Assembly (NCBI GenBank): GCA_051747785.1
Contig: JBNJGN010000020.1
Span: forward strand, 1 to 13,417
From: SKVL01 sp051747785
GTDB taxonomy: Bacteria > Patescibacteriota > Minisyncoccia > Phycocordibacterales > CSBR16-193
DNA length: 13,417 nucleotides
Reading direction: 5' to 3'
Made by a program: the position numbers and the translations under genes. Position 1 is the first letter of the stretch. Every line of letters starts with the position of its first letter. The notes under the pieces are model-generated. The model did not search any database and was not told where the DNA came from. It saw nothing but the letters and a program-made list of their open reading frames with translations. This document shows positions 7,049 through 13,417 of the stretch, one piece after another.

Positions 7049-8089
7049 ATGCCAAAAACTGCTATCGTAACCTTCAAACCTAAACAGGTCGTTAAAAATC
7101 TTTTGCTGCCACTTTCCGAAAGAGGAAAGGAGGTTATTGTTCATCGCTTTGGTTTGGGAGATAGTGTAGAAAAAGAGACTTTGGAAGCTATAGGAAAAAG
7201 ACATGGTATTACTCGTGAAAGGGTCCGTCAGATTGAGAGATACTCCATAGCGACCATAAAATCATCCAAAGAGTACCAAAAGTCATCGCATGTTTTTGAT
7301 GAGTTACATGATGTTATCAAAAGTTTAGGGATGGTTGTTTCTGAGGAAGATCTGCTTGAATATCTGTCCAAGGACAGGTCAACGCAAAATCATTTCCATT
7401 TTTTACTTCATTTAGGCGATTGTTTTAATAGAGAGAAGGAAGATGGTAATTTCAAGCACAGATGGAGTATTGACTCTGATCTTTCTGCCAGGATATATGA
7501 TTCTTTGCATAAGCTTTATCAAAACCTTTCTGACGAGGAATTGGTTACTGAGCCGGATATGATAAGAAGATTCTTGGAGCATCTTGGTGATGTTTCTGAT
7601 GAGTATAAACGTGAAGAGATAGCCAGAAGATGGTTATCTATTTCCAAAAAGATATCAAAGAATCCTTTGGGAGAATGGGGGAAGTCTAGTTCCGCAAATA
7701 TAAACACAAAAGGAATGAGAGACTATGCTTTCTTGGTACTGAGAAAAAAGGGCGAGCCAGTTCACTTTAGAGAGGTCGCCAAAGCTATTGAAGAGACCTT
7801 TAACAGGAAGGCGCATGTTGCCACTACTCATAATGAATTAATAAAAGACCCGCGTTTTGTTTTAGTGGGAAGAGGTCTTTATGCTCTTAAGGAATGGGGT
7901 TATTCAGGGGGAGTGGTTAGAGATGTTATTAAAAAGGCGCTGAAAGAAGAAGGTCCGTTATCTGCAGAAGAGATAGTTAACAGAGTACTTAAAGAACGTC
8001 TCGTAAGAGAGAACACGGTTATGGTTAATTTGCAGAATCCTCGCTACTTTAGAAAAGATGAAAACGGACTCTTTCATGTGGTAGAATAA
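7049..8089 (+). CDS. DNA-binding protein: sigma-70 region-4-like HTH plus HARE-HTH
   Basis: 346 aa, cytoplasmic. Residues about 18-68 resemble sigma-70 region 4, the domain that reads the -35 box: LPLSERGKEVIVHRFGLGD, then an HTH ending in TRERVRQIER (55-64). There is no region 2, so it cannot act as a complete sigma factor. A charged middle (about 75-215) has no recognised domain. Residues about 220-290 look like a HARE-HTH domain (GMRDYAFLVLRKKGEPVHFREVAKAI, ending in GRGLYALKEWG), as in RNA polymerase delta subunit and some nucleases. A second winged-helix-like segment follows (about 293-346). A role as a transcription factor or RNA polymerase accessory factor is inferred. It starts ATG with no SD and lies 8 bases before the next gene, probably as first gene of an operon. 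Confidence 0.85.
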   Translation: MPKTAIVTFKPKQVVKNLLLPLSERGKEVIVHRFGLGDSVEKETLEAIGKRHGITRERVRQIERYSIATIKSSKEYQKSSHVFDELHDVIKSLGMVVSEEDLLEYLSKDRSTQNHFHFLLHLGDCFNREKEDGNFKHRWSIDSDLSARIYDSLHKLYQNLSDEELVTEPDMIRRFLEHLGDVSDEYKREEIARRWLSISKKISKNPLGEWGKSSSANINTKGMRDYAFLVLRKKGEPVHFREVAKAIEETFNRKAHVATTHNELIKDPRFVLVGRGLYALKEWGYSGGVVRDVIKKALKEEGPLSAEEIVNRVLKERLVRENTVMVNLQNPRYFRKDENGLFHVVE

Positions 8090-8097
8090 AACCGGTT

Positions 8098-9468
8098 ATG
8101 CCGGATCCACAAAATTCATCTTCCAATAAAAACAAAAGCAATAACACAGATAAGTTCATACGTATTCTGATTTACGTATTGGTGGGTATTATCCCTTTGG
8201 TGGTTTTAGCTTTTCTGTGGTTTGTGATACTCATGACCTCCGGTAAGGTGGAGCTTTTCTTTAAGATCTTTTTAGGTTTTCTTCTGGTGTTAATGCCTGT
8301 TATTTTCATTATTGCTTCTATAAAAACATTTTTAACTTATAAAAAGATACTTTTCTTCATGGATTCGGGTTCAGTTTTACTTGAAGTAAAGGTTCCCAAG
8401 GATGTTAACAAGCCACTTGTAGCCATGGAGCTGTTGTTGGAAGCATTTCACCAGACAGGAGGAGAGGGGACTTTCATAGATAGGTGGATAAAGGGCAAAA
8501 CTCGTCCTTGGTTTTCACTGGAAATGGTTTCCATAGAAGGTGAGATACATTTTTTTGTTTGGATGCGGAAAACATGGAGAAGACATATTGAGTCCTTCAT
8601 ATATTCGCAGTATTCTGATGCCGAAGTTTATGAGGTTGAAGATTATGTTAACTTTATTCCCTTTGACCCCCAGAAGTATAATTTTTGGGGTTGTGAATAT
8701 AATCTTACTAAAGCCGACCCTTATCCTATAAAGACTTATGTAGATTACGGCCTTGATAAGGAAACCAAAGAAGAGTATGTGGTGGATCCTATAAATTCCA
8801 TACTGGAATTCCTCTCTTCCGTTAATACTGGTGAATATATATGGATTCAGATAATTATAAGAGCACACAAGAAAGAAAAGAAAAAACCGGGTACATTTTT
8901 TGGTAAAAGAGATTGGAAGGAAGAAGGAAAAGAAGTAATACAGAAGATAATCAAAGAGAATGCCCCTTCTAAGCCAACTGTTGCCGGAGCTCAAGATGCG
9001 GGGGAATCAGAAGGGGCTCCTTCGCTTAATCTTACCACTTGGCAGGCCAATATGATAAAGTCTATAGAGAGAAACCTTGATAAAAGAGCTTTTGATACGG
9101 GTATCCGTTCAATGTATATAGCCGAACACGGCTCTTTTAATTCTGTTACTATAAGTGGTCTTGTAAGTGTTTTTAAACAGTATAATTCCGAGCATATGAA
9201 CGGCTTCGCTCCTAAAAGAGGGCATACGATCTTTAATTATCCTTGGCAGGATTATAAAAATATAAGAAAAAACAAGGTCTCGTGGAAGTTGTACGATGCT
9301 TACAGATGGAGATCATATTTTCATCCACCTCATCGTTCTCCGCATAATGTTATGAGTACTGAAGAGGTGGCTACGCTTTTCCATGTTCCGGGAATATCTG
9401 CAACTATGCCAACGTTACCGCGAGTTACTTCACGTAAAGGTGATGCGCCGTCCAATCTTCCTGGATAG
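8098..9468 (+). CDS. Two-TM membrane protein resembling the N-terminal half of T4SS-type ATPases
   Basis: 456 aa. A hydrophilic N-terminus rich in Asn/Ser/Lys is followed by two membrane spans (about 23-46 and 54-75) and a large, probably cytoplasmic, domain. That domain begins FFMDSGSVLLEVKVPKDVNKP and contains FFVWMRKTWRRHIESFIYSQYSDAEV. The end, MSTEEVATLFHVPG (419-432) followed by TLPRVTSRKGDAPSNLPG, is a motif I associate with the region just before the ATPase domain in TraG/VirB4-like and HerA-like proteins, and with the CPR family I recall as DUF8128 (name from memory). The protein stops there: no Walker A or B motif is present and no ATPase gene follows. It may work with an ATPase encoded elsewhere, possibly in DNA or protein transfer. 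It is likely co-transcribed with the regulator upstream (8-base gap). Function is inference. Confidence 0.8.
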   Translation: MPDPQNSSSNKNKSNNTDKFIRILIYVLVGIIPLVVLAFLWFVILMTSGKVELFFKIFLGFLLVLMPVIFIIASIKTFLTYKKILFFMDSGSVLLEVKVPKDVNKPLVAMELLLEAFHQTGGEGTFIDRWIKGKTRPWFSLEMVSIEGEIHFFVWMRKTWRRHIESFIYSQYSDAEVYEVEDYVNFIPFDPQKYNFWGCEYNLTKADPYPIKTYVDYGLDKETKEEYVVDPINSILEFLSSVNTGEYIWIQIIIRAHKKEKKKPGTFFGKRDWKEEGKEVIQKIIKENAPSKPTVAGAQDAGESEGAPSLNLTTWQANMIKSIERNLDKRAFDTGIRSMYIAEHGSFNSVTISGLVSVFKQYNSEHMNGFAPKRGHTIFNYPWQDYKNIRKNKVSWKLYDAYRWRSYFHPPHRSPHNVMSTEEVATLFHVPGISATMPTLPRVTSRKGDAPSNLPG

Positions 9469-9512
9469 ATGGTATTTTGGTGGGTATTTTTTAGGATACG
9501 ACATTTTAGTTT

Positions 9513-10466
9513 ATGAAAAGATTTTTTTATAAAAGTAATCTGTTAAGTATCGTTGCCCTTTTAGTATGTATTCTGGCTGTCATCTTTGTATTAGGTGTCG
9601 CTCCTCCGGAAAATGATGATTTTCCGATCATTTTGGAGATAGAGGAAGGGGATAATCTAGGAGATATAAGTGAAAAGGTCAAAGAAAAGGAGCTGATTCG
9701 TTCTCCATTCTTTTTTAGAGCGTTTGTTATTATTTTGGAAGGAGAACACAGTATTCCTGCTGGAGATTATTATTTCAGTAAGCCGGAACCTGTTTATGTT
9801 TTGGCACAGAGGTTAGTGGAAGGGGATTACGGCCTTGAACCTGTTAGAGTTACCATTAGGGAGGGTTGGGATGTTTTTGAAGTGGCTGACTATTTAGATA
9901 AAAGGTTCGGCAGATTTAATAGAGAAACCTTTTTTGAAATATCAGAGGAAGGATATCTGGCTCCTGATACGTATTTCTTTTCCTCTTTTAGTTCTACAGA
10001 GCATTTAGTGGACAGAATGAAAAGTAACTTTGAGTCAAATTGGCAAGAGATTAAAGAGGAGTTTAATCCAGAAAGGAAAAAAGAGGATATTATTATTATG
10101 GCTTCAATATTAGAGAAGGAGGCCAATACAGTTGAGAGTAAACGCAAGATCGCCGATATTCTATGGAGGCGTCTTGAGGATGGAATGCCTTTGCAGGTGG
10201 ATGCTTCTTTTTCTTATGTTAACAACAAGAACACCTATCAGCTTACTTTGGAGGATTTAAAGATTGATAACCCTTATAATACATACAAGAATACCGGGCT
10301 TCCACCGACTCCTATAGCTAACCCGGGAATGAATGCTATAATAGCGGCCGTTGATCCCATTGATAATCCATATTGGTATTTTTTATCGGATCTTTCCGGA
10401 AATATGTATTATGGTCGTGATTTTGATGAACATCAGTATAACAGGGAGAACTATCTGAGAAAGTAA
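9513..10466 (+). CDS. mltG: Endolytic murein transglycosylase MltG (YceG-like)
   Basis: 317 aa, close to the usual length. MltG is an inner-membrane enzyme that cuts nascent glycan strands during cell-wall synthesis and sets strand length. An N-terminal membrane anchor (about 11-29) is followed by a LysM-like subdomain (ILEIEEGDNLGDISEKVKEK) and the catalytic domain with the MASILEKEAN signature (196-205; the first Glu, E201, is the expected catalytic residue). LQVDASFSYV, NPYNTYKNTGLPPTPIANPG and a PYWYFLSD...YGRDFDEH end are all family hallmarks. It starts with ATG 44 bases after the membrane-protein gene, without an SD, and probably belongs to the same operon. With the Ddl-type ligase gene, it indicates that the organism makes peptidoglycan. 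Confidence 0.95.
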   Translation: MKRFFYKSNLLSIVALLVCILAVIFVLGVAPPENDDFPIILEIEEGDNLGDISEKVKEKELIRSPFFFRAFVIILEGEHSIPAGDYYFSKPEPVYVLAQRLVEGDYGLEPVRVTIREGWDVFEVADYLDKRFGRFNRETFFEISEEGYLAPDTYFFSSFSSTEHLVDRMKSNFESNWQEIKEEFNPERKKEDIIIMASILEKEANTVESKRKIADILWRRLEDGMPLQVDASFSYVNNKNTYQLTLEDLKIDNPYNTYKNTGLPPTPIANPGMNAIIAAVDPIDNPYWYFLSDLSGNMYYGRDFDEHQYNRENYLRK

Positions 10467-10537
10467 AGAAAGCGCTGCGTGTGAGTTACGGCAATGGAAT
10501 ATAGGGAATGTAAACTTAAGGATTATCTGAATATCGA

Positions 10538-10612
10538 TTGATGAAAGTTGAAAGCTGATTTTTTAATAAAGTATTTTAGTTTTTTTAAAGAGAGTAGATA
10601 GATAAATATAAT
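10538..10612 (+). promoter_or_regulatory. AT-rich promoter region ahead of mnmA (several candidates)
   Basis: The 147-base gap after mltG holds TTGATG (10538) with TTTAAT (10562) at 18-base spacing, and also TTTAAA (10584) with a perfect TATAAT (10607-10612) at 17-base spacing. The latter would start transcription near 10619, inside the predicted mnmA start. I cannot choose between them by eye. Confidence 0.4.
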
Positions 10613-10613
10613 T

Positions 10614-11714
10614 TTGGAAACAGTAGAAAATAAAAATAAAACAGTGTATGTGGGTATGTCGGGAGGAGTAGATAGTTCTCTTTCCGCTTCCCTTTTGAAG
10701 GAGCGGGGGTATAACGTTGTAGGGGTTTTTATTGATATATGGCAACCGGAATTTATTGAATGCACTTCTGCTGATGATAAGAGAGATGCAATGCGCGTAT
10801 GCAGTCATATTGGTATACCATTCAAGACCTTTGAGGCTGGAGAGGAGTATAGAGAAAAAGTGGTGGACTATATGGTTCAAGAGTATAGAGCCGGAAGAAC
10901 GCCTAATCCGGATATTATGTGTAATAGATATATAAAGTTCGGTCTTTTCTATAAATGGGCTGTAAAAAATGGAGCTGATCTTGTAGCCACGGGTCATTAT
11001 GCTCGTGTTGGGGAAAGAGAAGATGACACAGGAGAGTTTCAGTTATTAAAGGGCACAGACCCCAATAAAGACCAGTCATATTTCTTGTGGGCTGTTTCTT
11101 CGGATGTTTTCTCTCGCGTGATCTTTCCAATAGGTGATATGCAAAAAGATAAGGTCCGAGAATTAGCCGAAGATAGAGAATTGCCTACTGCCAAGAAAAA
11201 AGATAGTCAGGGCGTGTGTTTTTTGGGTAAAGTGGATATAAAAACTTTTCTATCGCGGTATATTCCTCCCAAAAAGGGCGATGTCTTGAATGAAAAAGGG
11301 GAAGTTATTGGATTTCACGATGGTGCATGGTTTTATACTATAGGCCAGAGGCATGGTTTTAGTGTTGAGAAGAAAAAAAATGATGACGGGCCTTTTTATG
11401 TTATAGAGAAAAACGTTTCTGAAAATACTTTGGTTGTGTCTAAGAGCCCCAAGGAACATAGTGCTAAGAAGGTAAAACTGTGTAAGGAGAACTGGATACC
11501 TGAAAAGGCGTTTTTTGAACATCATGGAGATGATGTTTTTTGTATGACTCGTTACAGGCAAAAACTTCAAGACTGTAATTTTTTCTCAGCGGAGAGTGGT
11601 ACTGAGGTACATTTTTCTGAGCCTCAATACGGGTTAGCGTCAGGGCAGTCGCTGGTTATCTACAAGGGGGAACGTTGTCTAGGCGGGGGTATTATTGCTA
11701 GTATTAAACATTAA
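10614..11714 (+). CDS. mnmA: tRNA-specific 2-thiouridylase MnmA
   Basis: 366 aa, normal length. MnmA adds the 2-thio group to wobble uridine 34 of tRNAs for Lys, Glu and Gln, using ATP and relayed sulfur. The PP-loop MSGGVDSS (15-22) binds ATP. The two catalytic cysteines are present: C103 in DIMCNRYIKF and C202 in GVCFLGK. GHYARV, KDQSYFLWAV and the C-terminal beta-barrel (FYTIGQRHGF; YGLASGQSLVIY; LGGGII) complete the family pattern. The start is TTG, with no SD. The first beta strand (TVYVGMSGG) needs a start upstream of Val11, which favours TTG 10614 over GTG 10644. The stop overlaps the next gene's ATG by one base (TAATG), implying translational coupling. Confidence 0.95.
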   Translation: METVENKNKTVYVGMSGGVDSSLSASLLKERGYNVVGVFIDIWQPEFIECTSADDKRDAMRVCSHIGIPFKTFEAGEEYREKVVDYMVQEYRAGRTPNPDIMCNRYIKFGLFYKWAVKNGADLVATGHYARVGEREDDTGEFQLLKGTDPNKDQSYFLWAVSSDVFSRVIFPIGDMQKDKVRELAEDRELPTAKKKDSQGVCFLGKVDIKTFLSRYIPPKKGDVLNEKGEVIGFHDGAWFYTIGQRHGFSVEKKKNDDGPFYVIEKNVSENTLVVSKSPKEHSAKKVKLCKENWIPEKAFFEHHGDDVFCMTRYRQKLQDCNFFSAESGTEVHFSEPQYGLASGQSLVIYKGERCLGGGIIASIKH

Positions 11715-12553
11715 TGGGCTTAGACACAATAGTTAAGAAGGCAGACGGAACACGCGAGGCTTTTGACCCGGATAAGCTAAAGGGTTCATTGAGGCGTTCC
11801 GGAGCACAGGAGAAAGATATAGAGGAAACTGTTAGGAGGGTGGAGGGTATTCTACATCACGATATTACTACTAAGAAGATATACAAAAAAGCTTTTTCGG
11901 AGTTAAAGAAGATAAAGCGATCAGCTGCTATTAGTTACTCTCTAAGAGAGGCAGTGAAAGAGCTGGGGCCCACGGGCTTCCCTTTTGAACGTTTTGTAGC
12001 AGGCGTTTTTTCAGAATTGGGATATGAAACTGAGGTCGGGGTAATGATGCAGGGGATGTGTACTGAGCACGAAATTGATTTTTTGGCTTGCCATGATTCT
12101 CATAATTTTATAGCAGAGGCAAAATTTCATAATGAACATGGAACAAAAAGTGATTTGCAGACTGCTCTTTATGTTAAAGCTCGTTTTGACGACCTTTGGG
12201 AAAGTCCGTACCTTACTAAAGACAAAAAACCGCATTCTGTTTGGTTAATAACGAATACCAAATTTACCCGTAGTGCTCTGGAGTACGGTGAGTGTGCAGG
12301 TATAAATATGATAAGTTGGAACCACCCTGCTAAGGGCAATCTGCAGGACCTTATAGAGGATAGCAGGAGACACCCGGTTACTGCCATATCAAGTCTAAAC
12401 AAAAATGAGAAAACATCTCTGCTTAACAACGAAGTAGTTTTCTGTAGAGATTTTGTTGAATCCTCTAGTGAGCTTGAGTCTTACGGCATACATTCCAAAA
12501 AGCATAAAAAGGCGCTGGAGGAAGCAAGTTTTATACTTGATACTTATAGATAA
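11714..12553 (+). CDS. ATP-cone domain fused to Mrr-like PD-(D/E)XK nuclease-fold protein
   Basis: 279 aa, cytoplasmic. Residues about 4-90 form an ATP-cone, the nucleotide-sensing domain of NrdR and ribonucleotide reductases (TIVKKADGTREAFDPDKLKG...LREAVKELGPTGFPFE). Residues about 93-210 match the restriction-endonuclease/Mrr-like fold: FERFVAGVFSELGYETEVG, then EHEIDF (D122) and IAEAKF (E135, K137), the D...E-x-K catalytic triad. This is the expected active site of a metal-dependent DNA nuclease, and the ATP-cone suggests control by ATP or dATP. No methyltransferase is nearby, so a classical restriction system is unlikely; repair, nucleic-acid turnover or defence are open. The C-terminal 70 residues have no recognised domain. 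The ATG overlaps the mnmA stop by one base. Confidence 0.85.
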   Translation: MGLDTIVKKADGTREAFDPDKLKGSLRRSGAQEKDIEETVRRVEGILHHDITTKKIYKKAFSELKKIKRSAAISYSLREAVKELGPTGFPFERFVAGVFSELGYETEVGVMMQGMCTEHEIDFLACHDSHNFIAEAKFHNEHGTKSDLQTALYVKARFDDLWESPYLTKDKKPHSVWLITNTKFTRSALEYGECAGINMISWNHPAKGNLQDLIEDSRRHPVTAISSLNKNEKTSLLNNEVVFCRDFVESSSELESYGIHSKKHKKALEEASFILDTYR

Positions 12554-12615
12554 AGTCTTGCTTTTCTTTTCAAATGTTCTAAACTGAAGGCAGTTTGGTT
12601 GTTCTATTTTAGGAT

Positions 12616-12634
12616 CAAAAGATTTTATCTTTTG
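12616..12634. repeat. Hairpin in the gap before the DUF7282-like gene
   Basis: CAAAAGA, loop TTTTA, TCTTTTG: a perfect 7-bp stem, extendable by one T-G wobble. No T tract follows, so it is not a convincing terminator. It lies about 35 bases upstream of ATG 12669, next to repeated GATTTTAT words (12621 and 12637) and GGTTTTAT (12663). It may be regulatory. Confidence 0.4.
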
Positions 12635-12668
12635 GATGATTTTATGAGTTAATAATTATAAAGGTTTT

Positions 12669-13259
12669 ATGGATGGATACGAAAAAAATCAAGGATCTTC
12701 TTTTTTAGATTCAATGGGAAGCATGAAATATTTGGTGTTCGCATTGGTTACCATATTGATACTGCTTTTTTTCTTTTGGGTTACAGCTAGCGACGAAGAA
12801 GCTAACAGAGAAGGTGAAGAGGTTGATCCGGCTGAGGAAAATCAGGAAGAACAAGAGACTGATGAAGAGCAGGAAATGGATGAAGCAAATGACCAAGAAG
12901 AGAGTGATCAAGATCTGTCAAAAGATGAGGAAGACAGCATTGAAGTCGCTGATCAAGAGGCGGGAGATGCTGTTTTTGTATCAGATATGGATCTTACGGA
13001 AAGTCGTTGGATAGTGGTTCATGAGGATAGAGACGGAGAACTTGGAAATATTTTAGGTGCTCGCCTCTTTCCGGCAACTGCAAATGATGGAAGTGTGAAT
13101 CTTTTGCGAGAGACTGAGGAAGGAAAGAGCTATTATGCCGTTTTGTATAAGGTGGCCGAAAGAGAAAAGGATAAGGGTAGGAGATTTGATGCAAGTAGAG
13201 ATGTGCCTTTAATAAAGGAAGGGGGAGAAATGAAGAAGGTTTTATTCTCGGTGGAATAG
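12669..13259 (+). CDS. Membrane-anchored protein with acidic linker and DUF7282-like domain
   Basis: 196 aa. A short cytoplasmic N-terminus is followed by one membrane span (about 20-40) and a linker (42-100) in which 31 of 59 residues are Asp or Glu. The C-terminal domain (about 101-196) contains SRWIVVHEDRDGELGNILGA, RLFPATANDGSV and SYYAVLYK, a pattern I recognise as DUF7282, found in extracellular proteins of archaea and CPR. There is no cleavable signal site, so the domain is probably displayed outside the cell on a stalk. The ATG follows a weak AAGG four bases upstream; a TATAAA at 12657-12662 could drive a leaderless or very short-leader transcript. Function of the domain is unknown; the family name is from memory. 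Confidence 0.85.
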   Translation: MDGYEKNQGSSFLDSMGSMKYLVFALVTILILLFFFWVTASDEEANREGEEVDPAEENQEEQETDEEQEMDEANDQEESDQDLSKDEEDSIEVADQEAGDAVFVSDMDLTESRWIVVHEDRDGELGNILGARLFPATANDGSVNLLRETEEGKSYYAVLYKVAEREKDKGRRFDASRDVPLIKEGGEMKKVLFSVE

Positions 13260-13417
13260 AGTAAAAAGTATTCTTAATTAAAATGAGGGAAGGTAACCCT
13301 GAAGCTCAATATTTGGAAAAGGCACTAGAGTACCATCTCCTTTAATTTTCTCTCTATCAACTTCATCATATCATAATTCTTATTGTACCTAAATTCGCAT
13401 TCTTTAAGATGTAGGTA
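13260..13417 (-). mobile_element. Probable insertion sequence, one end inside the window
   Basis: The transposase end at 13325 implies that the element's terminal inverted repeat lies between 13260 and 13324. That stretch includes GGGAAGGTAACCCTGAAGC, but without the other end I cannot place the boundary or the target duplication. The start coordinate here is an outer limit. Confidence 0.5.
13325..13417 (-). CDS. IS1595/ISXO2-type transposase, C-terminal fragment (runs off window)
   Basis: Too short to stand out as an open frame: 30 codons read in from the window edge on the minus strand and end in TAG (13325-13327). The peptide contains YLHLKECEFRYNKNYDMMKL, the typical C-terminal end of IS1595-family (ISXO2-like DDE) transposases, where a Y-L-x-x-x-E-F-R-x-N motif precedes the stop. 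The rest, including the catalytic residues, lies beyond position 13417, so intactness cannot be judged. Confidence 0.75.
   Translation of the reverse strand, partial: YLHLKECEFRYNKNYDMMKLIERKLKEMVL

Noticed and set aside
10563..10997. Antisense open frame over the mnmA start
   Set aside because: Low-complexity translation, no family resemblance, and fully explained by mnmA on the other strand.
1..13417. CRISPR array, tRNA, rRNA or restriction-modification operon
   Set aside because: No regularly spaced repeats, no cloverleaf with CCA end, no rRNA-like sequence, and no methyltransferase gene beside the nuclease-fold protein.
1..13417. Recoded TGA (as in Gracilibacteria/Absconditabacteria)
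   Set aside because: TGA at 6869-6871 terminates leuS at the expected protein end, and the other frames need no TGA readthrough.

Overview
The window looks like part of a Candidate Phyla Radiation (Patescibacteria) genome, probably Parcubacteria-like. The evidence is AT-rich DNA, all full-length genes on one strand, short gaps, almost no Shine-Dalgarno (SD) sequences, unusual domain fusions in housekeeping proteins, and family types I associate with this group (a sigma-region-4/HARE-HTH regulator, and a membrane protein resembling the N-terminal half of type IV secretion ATPases). TGA is a true stop (it ends leuS), so this is not a Gracilibacteria/Absconditabacteria TGA=Gly genome. The lineage call is inference; no rRNA is present.

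Layout. 32-2422: one protein made of two consecutive D-Ala-D-Ala-ligase-type ATP-grasp modules. 2440-3287: a self-contained unit with a near-consensus promoter, a palindrome in the promoter spacer, the only textbook SD, an unrecognised 216-aa protein with different arginine codon use, and a strong terminator. 3360-6871: leuS with its own promoter, encoding a 1149-aa leucyl-tRNA synthetase whose CP1 editing domain carries two extra enzyme-like modules, a Ham1/ITPase-like domain and a Nudix domain. 6873-10466: a promoter, then a sigma-region-4/HARE-HTH DNA-binding protein, a two-TM membrane protein and the MltG transglycosylase, a likely operon. 10614-12553: mnmA overlapping by one base an ATP-cone/Mrr-like nuclease-fold gene. 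12669-13259: a membrane-anchored protein with a very acidic linker and a DUF7282-like domain. 13325-13417 (minus): the C-terminal end of an IS1595/ISXO2-type transposase running off the window.

Working together: the themes are tRNA charging and modification (LeuRS, MnmA), peptidoglycan metabolism (Ddl-type ligase, MltG) and the cell envelope (two-TM protein, DUF7282 protein). The strongest candidate for something under-described is the LeuRS with two nucleotide-pyrophosphatase-type domains built into its editing domain. Next are the tandem Ddl fusion and the self-contained cassette at 2440-3287. No intergenic stretch exceeds 300 bases; the longest true gaps (about 205, 177, 147 and 115 bases) hold the promoters, the terminator and the hairpin listed.
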